NCBI RefSeq assembly: GCF_002906855.1
Contig: NZ_MINI01000048.1
Coordinates: forward strand, 124,001 to 188,000
Direction of reading: 5' to 3'
Origin: Pseudomonas putida
Lineage (GTDB): Bacteria > Pseudomonadota > Gammaproteobacteria > Pseudomonadales > Pseudomonadaceae
DNA: 64,000 nucleotides
This document shows positions 49,473-56,962 of the stretch, piece after piece. The number at the start of each line of letters is the position of its first letter. Within the stretch, counting starts at the first letter, position 1. The notes beneath the pieces were generated by a model. That model did no database searches and had not been told where the DNA came from. It was given only the letters and a program-made list of their open reading frames with translations. The position numbers were made by a program, and so were the translations under genes.

Positions 49473-52400
49473 TCAGGCCGGTGACGCGGGCCAGTCGATT
49501 TCGGTCGGGTAGCCTTCCTGCTCGTGCAGACGGCTCAGCGCCACGCGGTAGCGCTTCCATAACTTGAGCTGGTCGGTCTCGGCCTCGGTGGCCTCCTCCA
49601 GGTCGACTGCATCCTGCAGCGGCGCGATGGCCTGGTCAGCTGCAGCACGGCGCTGGGCGACCTCAGCAGTGACGCCGGCCAGCAGCAGCTCCTGCTGAGC
49701 CTGGGCTTTGGCCTCGGCGGTGATGACCTGCGACCAGTCGATTACACCGGCCGCCTGACCGACGTCGATCCAGTAGGTGGTGTTCGGCGGCGGGTTGCCG
49801 GCCGGCACAGCGCCCTTGGCCTGGTACAGCTTTCCATCGGCACCCAGCACACCTTGCCCAGCGGTGTAGGCCTGGTCTGGCTTGTACGGCATCGAGTCGG
49901 CCAGGTCGGCAATTGTGTCGATCTGCTGCTGCAGCTCGTTCTGCACGTCGTTGACGTGGTTGCTCACCTCGGCGATCTGCTCGCCCAGGTCGGCGCGTAC
50001 GCCCTCAACGCGCTGATTGACCGAGCCCGGTACGGTCGGCGGCGCGGTGATCAGCTCGATGTCCTTGCGCAGTTCAGGGTACAGGGCACCGTTGCCGATC
50101 TTGTCCTTGAAATACTCCTCATACTCGGACTCGTCGCTGCTCGTCGCACCGCTCACACCGACTCCAGTCGGGTACCAGGGACCGATGTTGCCGGTACGGT
50201 CGACCAGGCGCGCCCAGAAGAAGTACTGAACTCCCGCGGCACCCTGCTGCAGGGAATGGTCCTTCTGCGGGTACGCGAAGTCGCCCAGCTTGATAGCGTC
50301 ATCAAGCGAGGTAGTCTTGCTGTACCAGATCTCTGTGCGCTGGGTATCTTCAGCGCCAGCGGGGAAACCCCACGACAGGCCGATAGCGTACACCTGCGGC
50401 TTGGTCGTCAGGTGCGTTACCGCCGGCGGCAACCCCTCCTTCCCTTTCAGCTGGGTCAGAACCGAGTCACGCCAGATCGATGTGATGTCAAACGAGCTGG
50501 CTGCTCGCACGCGCGCCAGGTAGGCGCCGGCGTAGATGCCGACCACATCGACAGAGGTGGCCCCAGTGCGCTGCAGGCGGATCCAGTTTCCGTTGTCCTT
50601 GCGCCACTCCACGTCGTACGCAACTGCGCCCGGCACGGCCGGCCAGGCAATGGTCATGGTGTTGACCGCAATGCCTTGGTCAATCGCGTGCGCCGAGGTC
50701 AGGGTAACGCTGGCCGGCGGCTGCACGGTCGTCACTGGGATGCCACTGATCGGGCGCTCGTCCAGCTTGGCACCGGTATCGATGGCCGCGAATTTGCTCG
50801 GATTGAACTCCAGCGCGGTGATCTCGTACTCGCCTTCCTGGGTGCGACTGGTCTTCAGCACGCGGAACAGCTGGACCGCCAGGTCGTCGTAGTCGATGGC
50901 CCACTGCAGCTCGGGCTCCGGCTGCACGCCGTACTCGGTGGTCACCGTAACTGCACGCCCAGCGACCGACTGCACGGTACGCGCCTGGGCAGTCCCGTTC
51001 GGTAGGTTCAGAATCAGGCGGTCGCCGGCCTTGATCGGGGTATCGCGGTCCAGAGTGATCACCCGACCGGCAGCGACCGAGATCCGGCCACCGTTCGGCC
51101 GCCCGGCCACCAGCTCATCAGCCACAGGAATGACGTAGCCAGGCAGCGGGATGCGGCCCTCCATGCCGCTCTTGAAGGTGACGGTACGGTCCTGGCTGTT
51201 GCTCAGCAGCGCCCACTTGCCGCGGCGCTGGGCCTCAGAGGCGCGGGTGCAGCCAATGGCCGAGATCTCCACCGGACGGTCCCGGTACCGGCGCTGGAGC
51301 GCCAGGTCGGTGACCGGAATGACGTCGGTGTCGTAGTTGTTCGCCGGGTTGTCGTAGCTGACCAGGGCGCGACTGTAGTGCGTGTTGCGCTCGGCGCCGC
51401 CGTAGACGAAGTCACCGTCGATCACGTTGGCCCGGGTGAACACGTAGTCGATATCCTGGGCTCGCGGCATATCCGCCTGCATGAACAGCGAACCGTGTGC
51501 CCAGTACACCATGCCCCGGTAGATGGCCGCCAAGTCACGCAGCAGCGTCCAGGCCTCGGAGCGGCCCTGCAGGTTCATGTCGCACAGATAGCGCGGCTCT
51601 TGACCACCCACACCATCCGGCACCAGCTGGTCGCAGTACTGGGCGATGCGGTACATCTCCCACTTGTCGACCATCCACGATTTGATGCGCTTGCCCAGGC
51701 CGAAACGATCCTCGACACACAGGCCGTAGGTCACGAACGCAGGGTTGTTGGTCCAGGCCTGCTTGAAGGTGCCGTCCCACACTCCGGTGTAGGTACGGGC
51801 TACCGGGTCGTAGTTGGTCGGTACCGGCCAACGCTTGGCCTTGCACTTCACGGTGACGGCCGGGATGTTCTGGAACTGCTGGGCGTCGAACTCAATGTAC
51901 AGCAGCGCGGTGTTCGGGTAGCGCAGCTTCTGGTCGATGATCTCGGTGTAGCCAGCGATGGTCATCGTGTCGGCCACGGTGCCGCTGTTTGCGTTCGGCG
52001 TGATCCGACGCACACGCAGCATCCAACCGGAAGTCGCCTTGGGCAGGTTCACGCGCACGGAGCGCTGGTAGCCGTTGGTGGTTTTGCCGTCCACGGCGCC
52101 TAGGTGAGACTCGACGTAGGCGCCTCCATCAGTGGCGATATCGATCGCATACTCGATGCGGTAGCCATTGGTGTTGCCGCTGCTGTCCTGCTGGGCCAGG
52201 CGTGGCCAAGTCATGCGCACGCGCACGGCCGACAGCTGGGTGTTGCTCAGGGCGCGGGTGAAAGGGTTGTCGCTGCGCAGCTCGACATTGACATTGGTCT
52301 CGTACTCAACAGAGGGAATGCCCTGGATGTACTCCTGCTCGACGGAGCCTGGGCGCCACTCCCACTTCACGCCGGGAAAATTCACGTTGCCGCTGGCATC

Positions 52401-52589
52401 CATGATCGGCGTGTTGTCGAGGTAGATGTCACGGTCGGTTGGCGTGCCGTCAAACTCTCCTTCGCCTACGGCCAGCAGAATGCTAGCGATGTTGGTCGAC
52501 TGCAGGCTGTCCGGTGCTTCAACAGGCGTCTTGGGCTTACTACTGCCGCCTTTCGCGCCAGCGATTTCGAGGTGCTCTGCTACGCCCAT
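49473..52589 (-). CDS. Tail tip/host specificity protein J
   Basis: A 1038-residue lambda gpJ-like protein at the tail tip that contacts the receptor. The N-terminal hub domain begins GAKGGSSKPKTPVEAPDSLQ; the centre has fibronectin-type III-like repeats (PPASVTLTSAHAIDQG and PPAVTHLTTKPQVYAIGLSW), then a helical segment. A carbohydrate-module-like stretch follows (YKPDQAYTAGQGVLGADGKL), and the extreme C-terminus (LKLWKRYRVALSRLHEQEGY, then PTEIDWPASP) looks like a tail fibre assembly protein end. The start ATG has TGGAGAAAAG upstream. Confidence 0.92.
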   Translation of the reverse strand: MGVAEHLEIAGAKGGSSKPKTPVEAPDSLQSTNIASILLAVGEGEFDGTPTDRDIYLDNTPIMDASGNVNFPGVKWEWRPGSVEQEYIQGIPSVEYETNVNVELRSDNPFTRALSNTQLSAVRVRMTWPRLAQQDSSGNTNGYRIEYAIDIATDGGAYVESHLGAVDGKTTNGYQRSVRVNLPKATSGWMLRVRRITPNANSGTVADTMTIAGYTEIIDQKLRYPNTALLYIEFDAQQFQNIPAVTVKCKAKRWPVPTNYDPVARTYTGVWDGTFKQAWTNNPAFVTYGLCVEDRFGLGKRIKSWMVDKWEMYRIAQYCDQLVPDGVGGQEPRYLCDMNLQGRSEAWTLLRDLAAIYRGMVYWAHGSLFMQADMPRAQDIDYVFTRANVIDGDFVYGGAERNTHYSRALVSYDNPANNYDTDVIPVTDLALQRRYRDRPVEISAIGCTRASEAQRRGKWALLSNSQDRTVTFKSGMEGRIPLPGYVIPVADELVAGRPNGGRISVAAGRVITLDRDTPIKAGDRLILNLPNGTAQARTVQSVAGRAVTVTTEYGVQPEPELQWAIDYDDLAVQLFRVLKTSRTQEGEYEITALEFNPSKFAAIDTGAKLDERPISGIPVTTVQPPASVTLTSAHAIDQGIAVNTMTIAWPAVPGAVAYDVEWRKDNGNWIRLQRTGATSVDVVGIYAGAYLARVRAASSFDITSIWRDSVLTQLKGKEGLPPAVTHLTTKPQVYAIGLSWGFPAGAEDTQRTEIWYSKTTSLDDAIKLGDFAYPQKDHSLQQGAAGVQYFFWARLVDRTGNIGPWYPTGVGVSGATSSDESEYEEYFKDKIGNGALYPELRKDIELITAPPTVPGSVNQRVEGVRADLGEQIAEVSNHVNDVQNELQQQIDTIADLADSMPYKPDQAYTAGQGVLGADGKLYQAKGAVPAGNPPPNTTYWIDVGQAAGVIDWSQVITAEAKAQAQQELLLAGVTAEVAQRRAAADQAIAPLQDAVDLEEATEAETDQLKLWKRYRVALSRLHEQEGYPTEIDWPASPA

Positions 52590-52602
52590 ACTTTTCTCCA
52601 GG

Positions 52603-52628
52603 CAAAAAGAAACCGCCCGGAGGCGGCT
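52603..52628 (-). terminator. Terminator fused to a ribosome binding site (2 of 3)
   Basis: AAGCCGCC-tccg-GGCGGTTT then CTTTTTG on the minus strand, followed at once by CCTGGAGAAAAG, the ribosome binding site of gene J. Confidence 0.8.
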
Positions 52629-52645
52629 TGTTAGTTGTGATGACG

Positions 52646-53224
52646 TTACGTCTTGTCTTCTGCGCGAATCGAGGCGGAGATAACAGCACCGCCCCACCGG
52701 CGCTCGCCGATGCAGATCGGGACAGGGTTGCCGCTGGCTGTGGTGTTCTTGGCTGAGCCAAATGCGTAACTTGGAAGATTTTCAGGTGCTGCGCTTTGGG
52801 AGAGGCCTTTAGCCTGGGGGCTTAGCATTTGGATAACGCCGCCGGCGACCATTGCCACCCCAGCTGGAAGAAGGGCCTGGAATCCAGGAACTGGGATGAA
52901 AGAAGCAGCGATCAGTATCGCACCGATCACTGTCTGCAAGACTCCGCCGCGCTTACTGCCAGCAACGACCGGAACAATTTTCACCACTTTGGCGCCACTG
53001 CGACCGAACTCGGCCTCACCAACGTTTTTACCGTTTCGGTAAATTGCGAACCTCATTCCCAAGCGAGACAGGCGATCAACCTCCTCTTTGAAGCCTGGAA
53101 GCGTGATCGTCAGCGCCTTCAGCAGCTCGCAGACGCTGCCTGTATCCAGAAGCCGCCGATGCTGTTTCCCCAGAGCTTTACGCAAGGTGCCTGAGAATTC
53201 GATAAGTGTCATTTCTTGGGGCAT
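52646..53224 (-). CDS. Tail assembly protein I
   Basis: A 192-residue lambda gpI-like protein needed for tail tip assembly. The N-terminal ubiquitin-like part (MTLIEFSGTLRKALGKQHRR) is followed by a hydrophobic stretch (VIGAILIAASFIPVPGFQAL, about 105-130) and the C-terminal GERRWGGAVISASIRAED. Positioned between J and the accessory island instead of next to K. Confidence 0.85.
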   Translation of the reverse strand: MPQEMTLIEFSGTLRKALGKQHRRLLDTGSVCELLKALTITLPGFKEEVDRLSRLGMRFAIYRNGKNVGEAEFGRSGAKVVKIVPVVAGSKRGGVLQTVIGAILIAASFIPVPGFQALLPAGVAMVAGGVIQMLSPQAKGLSQSAAPENLPSYAFGSAKNTTASGNPVPICIGERRWGGAVISASIRAEDKT

Positions 53225-53230
53225 GCATTT

Positions 53231-53262
53231 CTCCAGACGAAAAAAAACCGCCCAGTGGCGGC
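53231..53262 (-). terminator. Terminator fused to a ribosome binding site (3 of 3)
   Basis: AAGCCGCC-actg-GGCGGTTTTTTTT on the minus strand, followed by CGTCTGGAGAAATGC and the gene I ATG. Confidence 0.82.
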
Positions 53263-53280
53263 TTTATGCTTCAAAAATGT

Positions 53281-53628
53281 CTACAGACAGTTTTGCACGG
53301 ACGAAGTAATTTTTGATCTGCCAATGCTGATGCCAGGCATCCGCTGATAAAGCTTCACCTCGCTACCGCGTTGAATTTGCTTAATTTCCAACAGCTCGTT
53401 GGTTTGGCCTATCGATTCAGCTGAGGATATCAACCGATAGCCCGTTAGGGTCTCATTCATGGTTACGCCAGCTTGGTGCTCTTGCCATTCAGGCAGGACG
53501 CACAGGGCGTATGCCTTTGGTGTTTTCGAGGTCTCCGCGACAATCGTAGGATCACCATTCAGCAAGTCCCCGGGGGTCGTACATCCCGCCAGCAACATCA
53601 GCCCCACCGCACCTATCAGAATTCGCAT
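53281..53628 (-). CDS. Prophage lipoprotein
   Basis: A 115-residue protein starting MRILIGAVGLMLLAGCTTPG, a clear lipoprotein signal with lipobox LAGC. Good Shine-Dalgarno AAGGAGGG. No family recognised. It is inserted in the tail operon between the K and I genes and read in the operon direction. Phage lipoproteins in such places often alter the cell surface or block superinfection; that is analogy, not evidence. Confidence 0.8.
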   Translation of the reverse strand: MRILIGAVGLMLLAGCTTPGDLLNGDPTIVAETSKTPKAYALCVLPEWQEHQAGVTMNETLTGYRLISSAESIGQTNELLEIKQIQRGSEVKLYQRMPGISIGRSKITSSVQNCL

Positions 53629-53771
53629 GTAATCCCTCCTTGTTGATGGAGTGAATCTACCATCTGTTAGGCCCGGCTCAAAAGCATGAAGGACACCCAC
53701 TAAGGTGAAATCCAAAAGTAAAGATTTTGTGCTTGCTGCCGAAAGGTGAATTTCACCATAAGGATTCCAGC

Positions 53772-54251
53772 ATGATTTCTCGAAGCGCTCTTTCGCTAAT
53801 CACACTCCTGACAGCTACTTCTGCTGCAGCCCAGCAACCAGCCACTGAAGCTTTTCCACATACACCATCGATCATTCACGAAAAAATGACCTATAACGGT
53901 GAGGTCATCTATGAAGCAGACGTGGATATGGCGGGCCCCAAGCCCAAGTCGATTTCGCTGCAAATTACGGTCGACGACTTCTCTCGGACCTGTCTCTCTA
54001 CCGTAGGCAGCGTCTCCACTGAGCAGCGTGAGCGACGCTCTGATAAGGGTGTTACCGGCTATCAAGTCAGCTGCGTGGTCACCTCGATCTCTCCGACTGG
54101 TGACGCTAAGGCGGATGTTGTTTATACCATCCAGGACCCAGCAAAGAACGTCAGGAAATCGGGTCACGTCAAAGCGATTTTCCAGGAGGGGAAGGAGTAC
54201 AAAACCGTCAGCAATGGCTCTCAGGTCACGCTGTTCCTCCGGAGCTACTGA
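53772..54251 (+). CDS. Secreted/periplasmic protein of unknown function
   Basis: A 159-residue protein with a cleavable signal peptide (MISRSALSLITLLTATSAAA, cleavage near residue 20) and two cysteines in the mature part that could pair. The start ATG follows AAGGATTCC. Unrecognised; it reads against the tail operon, so it must have its own promoter and can be expressed in the lysogen. Confidence 0.75.
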   Translation: MISRSALSLITLLTATSAAAQQPATEAFPHTPSIIHEKMTYNGEVIYEADVDMAGPKPKSISLQITVDDFSRTCLSTVGSVSTEQRERRSDKGVTGYQVSCVVTSISPTGDAKADVVYTIQDPAKNVRKSGHVKAIFQEGKEYKTVSNGSQVTLFLRSY

Positions 54252-54422
54252 GCCAGGCCAGCCTAGTGTCCAGGGCACCAGGCCTGGGCACACATCCAGT
54301 GTGGATGGAAAGCCAGTACCGCGCCACCATTTCGCCATAGTAGCTTTGCACCTCCAACGAACCGCCCCGGTCCGTTGCCGGAGAACCCATGGACTGGGGG
54401 ATTAAGCGACCTTGGAGGTCGA

Positions 54423-54920
54423 ATGAGCACCAAAATTACACCTAAGGGGGCACCCATCCATTTTCTTCAGGAAGGGGAGCGGCTTTCGGATACCGCAGAG
54501 CGAACTCCAATTATTCCTGTGATTCGCATATCGATACTGCCAGCTCTGCCAGCATCCCCGAACATTGCAGTCCCAGGTACAAGCCCTCTAGAAGTCACTG
54601 CATTGATCGACACGGGAGCTGAGGGAGTCTACATAGACGAAGACTTCGCGAAGCGGAATGGGTTTCTCAGCGAAAAAACCATGACCGTCTATTCGGCCGC
54701 AGCGACTACCACCGAGCCGGTCTACCCAGCTCTTTTCGAGCTGCCGGAATCTTCGTCGCACTATAGGCAATTTGCGGAGTTTACCTCGGTCCCACTCCGA
54801 AAAAACGGGCGCCAGTACGATGCAGTTCTCGGTATGCAGCTGCTTAGCAATGGCGTGCTTGTGATGGACTTCGACTCACACACCTACCGGTTTGAATTCA
54901 CAACTCAGGCCAACAAATAG
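54423..54920 (+). CDS. Retropepsin-like aspartic protease domain protein
   Basis: A 165-residue protein with the aspartic protease motif ALIDTGAEGVYID (Asp63-Thr-Gly) and, later, YDAVLGMQLLSNGVLVMDFD, which matches the second conserved strand pair of the retropepsin-like family. A single-lobe enzyme of this sort acts as a homodimer. No signal peptide; TTGGAGG precedes the ATG. It reads against the tail operon beside the secreted protein. Substrate unknown. Confidence 0.72.
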   Translation: MSTKITPKGAPIHFLQEGERLSDTAERTPIIPVIRISILPALPASPNIAVPGTSPLEVTALIDTGAEGVYIDEDFAKRNGFLSEKTMTVYSAAATTTEPVYPALFELPESSSHYRQFAEFTSVPLRKNGRQYDAVLGMQLLSNGVLVMDFDSHTYRFEFTTQANK

Positions 54921-55082
54921 CAACTCTCTGGTATCCCAAGGACCGTTCTGCCTCAATGGGATGACTTCACAGTCATCCCATTCATGGGGCACCAGCGGCT
55001 TTACAGGAACAACCTGTGCTCGCGGGTCGATCCTTGCCTCGAGTCTGCTCACGGCGACCACATCAGCTTTCTGCTCACTCAT
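54876..55082 (-). CDS. Small protein between tail gene K and the accessory island
   Basis: A 68-residue frame (MSEQKADVVAVSRLEARIDP) with the binding site AGAGGGA five bases before the ATG. Its last 45 bases overlap the 3' end of the aspartic protease gene on the other strand. A perfect 12-base inverted repeat lies within it. Unrecognised; it may be real, but it could also be a chance frame. Confidence 0.45.
   Translation of the reverse strand: MSEQKADVVAVSRLEARIDPRAQVVPVKPLVPHEWDDCEVIPLRQNGPWDTRELLFVGLSCEFKPVGV
54955..54982. repeat. Perfect 12-base hairpin
   Basis: AATGGGATGACT-tcac-AGTCATCCCATT. It lies 35 bases after the aspartic protease stop and could end that transcript, although the T-run is missing. 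It could equally mark the edge of the inserted island. Confidence 0.6.
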
Positions 55083-55106
55083 ATTTCCCTCTGCGGCCTA
55101 GTCGCT

Positions 55107-55862
55107 TCATTTCGCGTCCAGATGGCGCAACACAAAACGCGTCCGGTCGAGCCATGGCCCGCCGAACACGACGATTTCTGAAGGCCGCCCCAGCAAGTGG
55201 TGCAGCATGAATGGGCCTGGGCCGAAGACCTGCGCATGCTCTTCTGGCAGCTGTGCGGCATCGCCCAGGTAAATGCCGGCGTGGTTCGGATGGGCGGTGC
55301 GGCCAACAGCCATTACGATCATGTCGCCGCGCTGCGGCTGGCTCACCTGGTAGAAGCCGGCCGCCTCGTAAGCCTGTTCATACAGGCTCGGTCCGTCCGA
55401 CTTCTCCCACCACCCCTCCTCCCGCGCGTACGCCGGAAAGTCCAGACCCCACTCGCGCTTGTACCAGTCCGCACAGACCTGCCAGCAGTCCCAGGCACCA
55501 TGCACGAACGGCCGGCCCAGCAGCGGCGCATGACCGGTCGGCGTGATGGTGCGCAAGTCGCCCTCCGGCCACGACATGATGTGCCAGGGCAGACCAGTGG
55601 CCTCGCACATAGCAAGGTCACGCGGCGAAGGCCGGCTGGTAGCGTCAGGGTGCGAGTGTACGATGCCGATCACCTCGCCCTGGTCATCAGCTTCCGCGTA
55701 CTGCTCCGGCGAGATGCGGAACTCTTCGGCCGGTTCGATCGCAGTGTTCTCACAAGGCAGGTACCGGTGAGCGCGGCCGACGGCCACAATCAGTCCGCAG
55801 CACTCGCGGGGGTACTCAGCCGCAGCGTGCGCCTGCACGGCGGCGAGAATGTGTTTGCGCAT
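55107..55862 (-). CDS. Tail assembly protein K, JAMM + NlpC/P60
   Basis: A 251-residue lambda gpK-like protein. The N-terminal JAB/MPN domain has ECCGLIV and the metal motif HSHPDATSRPSPRD; the C-terminal NlpC/P60 peptidase domain has its catalytic Cys in AWDCWQVCADWY and His in HPNHAGIYLG. It probably processes tail proteins and cuts peptidoglycan at DNA entry. ATG follows GGAGCTGACC and is two bases after the L stop. Confidence 0.9.
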   Translation of the reverse strand: MRKHILAAVQAHAAAEYPRECCGLIVAVGRAHRYLPCENTAIEPAEEFRISPEQYAEADDQGEVIGIVHSHPDATSRPSPRDLAMCEATGLPWHIMSWPEGDLRTITPTGHAPLLGRPFVHGAWDCWQVCADWYKREWGLDFPAYAREEGWWEKSDGPSLYEQAYEAAGFYQVSQPQRGDMIVMAVGRTAHPNHAGIYLGDAAQLPEEHAQVFGPGPFMLHHLLGRPSEIVVFGGPWLDRTRFVLRHLDAK

Positions 55863-55864
55863 GG

Positions 55865-56614
55865 TCAGCTCCGTGCGATCAGGGAAACAGCGGGGAATCC
55901 GCCAAATGGCAATTGGTTGCCCTGCCCGTAGCGGACTGTGCAGCCCGTATCTAGGCAGCCGTTGCACTGATCCTTGGCCGGGTCGTCAGTAGGATTACCG
56001 TCAAGGTCGAAGTAGGGGCCGGTGTAGCCGCAGTTTGGACCACGGTACCCGGCGGTCATTGCCCAGTGGCAGAGCTGGGTCATCTGCCGGCCGATCGTCT
56101 CCCCGCCCACGTCGCCAGGGCTGGCCAGCTCCCAAGAAACCGTGGTGCCGTTCTCGGACACCTTCTGGTCGATGTACCAGACCTCGATGGCTTCCTCGGT
56201 CGGGTCGGCCTCTGGGTTGCCTGCCGGAAAGTTCACCGCATCCAGGTACCGCGCCATCGTGTGGCGCAGGGTCAGCTTGAACTCGAGTAGGTTATCGAAG
56301 GCCAGGCACAGGGCTGTAATCCGGCCGCTGACGTTGCCCACGGTGAGCGTGGGGCGCACGGCGGTACCGTCCGAGTTCGCTTCGATGCCCTCGATCTGCA
56401 TGGGCCAGGCGCCATACTCATTGCCCTGCCACCAGATCGACTTGGCCGGCAGCTGGTCCGCATTCGCGCCAGCGGCTGCGAGCTCCTCGGGAGTGTGCGG
56501 TATTGCGTGCCCATGAAACCGCAGCGTGTCTGCCCCAAAGTCCGAGCCGTCAAGCTCAAACAGCAGCACCTCGCTGCCAGGCTCCAGGGTCTGGATGTCC
56601 TTGATCAGTGACAT
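55865..56614 (-). CDS. Minor tail protein L
   Basis: A 249-residue lambda gpL-like tail tip protein. The C-terminal third has Cys residues in LCHWAMTAGYRGPNCGYTG and QCNGCLDTGC, which fits the iron-sulphur cluster site known in gpL. It lies between M and K in the usual order. Confidence 0.9.
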   Translation of the reverse strand: MSLIKDIQTLEPGSEVLLFELDGSDFGADTLRFHGHAIPHTPEELAAAGANADQLPAKSIWWQGNEYGAWPMQIEGIEANSDGTAVRPTLTVGNVSGRITALCLAFDNLLEFKLTLRHTMARYLDAVNFPAGNPEADPTEEAIEVWYIDQKVSENGTTVSWELASPGDVGGETIGRQMTQLCHWAMTAGYRGPNCGYTGPYFDLDGNPTDDPAKDQCNGCLDTGCTVRYGQGNQLPFGGFPAVSLIARS

Positions 56615-56623
56615 GCGAATTCC

Positions 56624-56962
56624 TTACGGGTGGAAAGCCCGCGCGAAGGTTGCGGAGACCTTGAACCGGCCGCCGCCCACCGGCATGGGCTTCGGGTCGG
56701 CACAGGTGAATAGCCCCAGGTCGCCGAGCGGGGTAGTCCAAAGAAAGGCCTTGGCGCCAGCGTGTCGGTCGAAGAATTCCATGATCTTGCGGACTTGGGC
56801 CTTCGTGCCGGTTACGGTGATCGGGTAGCTGTCCTCTTTGTTGTTGGGGCCGTCACCCACCACCTGCCGGTACCCGCCACCAAACTTGGATTCGCGGACC
56901 CGGTAGGTGATATCTGGCGTCTCTCCGCGCTGTGTTGGCCAAGTGAACGTTTCGATGGCCAT
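56624..56962 (-). CDS. Minor tail protein M
   Basis: A 112-residue lambda gpM-like protein (FTWPTQRGETPDITYRVRES; GDLGLFTCADPKPMPVGGG) forming part of the tail tip ring. Starts at the last base of the tape measure gene. Confidence 0.88.
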   Translation of the reverse strand: MAIETFTWPTQRGETPDITYRVRESKFGGGYRQVVGDGPNNKEDSYPITVTGTKAQVRKIMEFFDRHAGAKAFLWTTPLGDLGLFTCADPKPMPVGGGRFKVSATFARAFHP

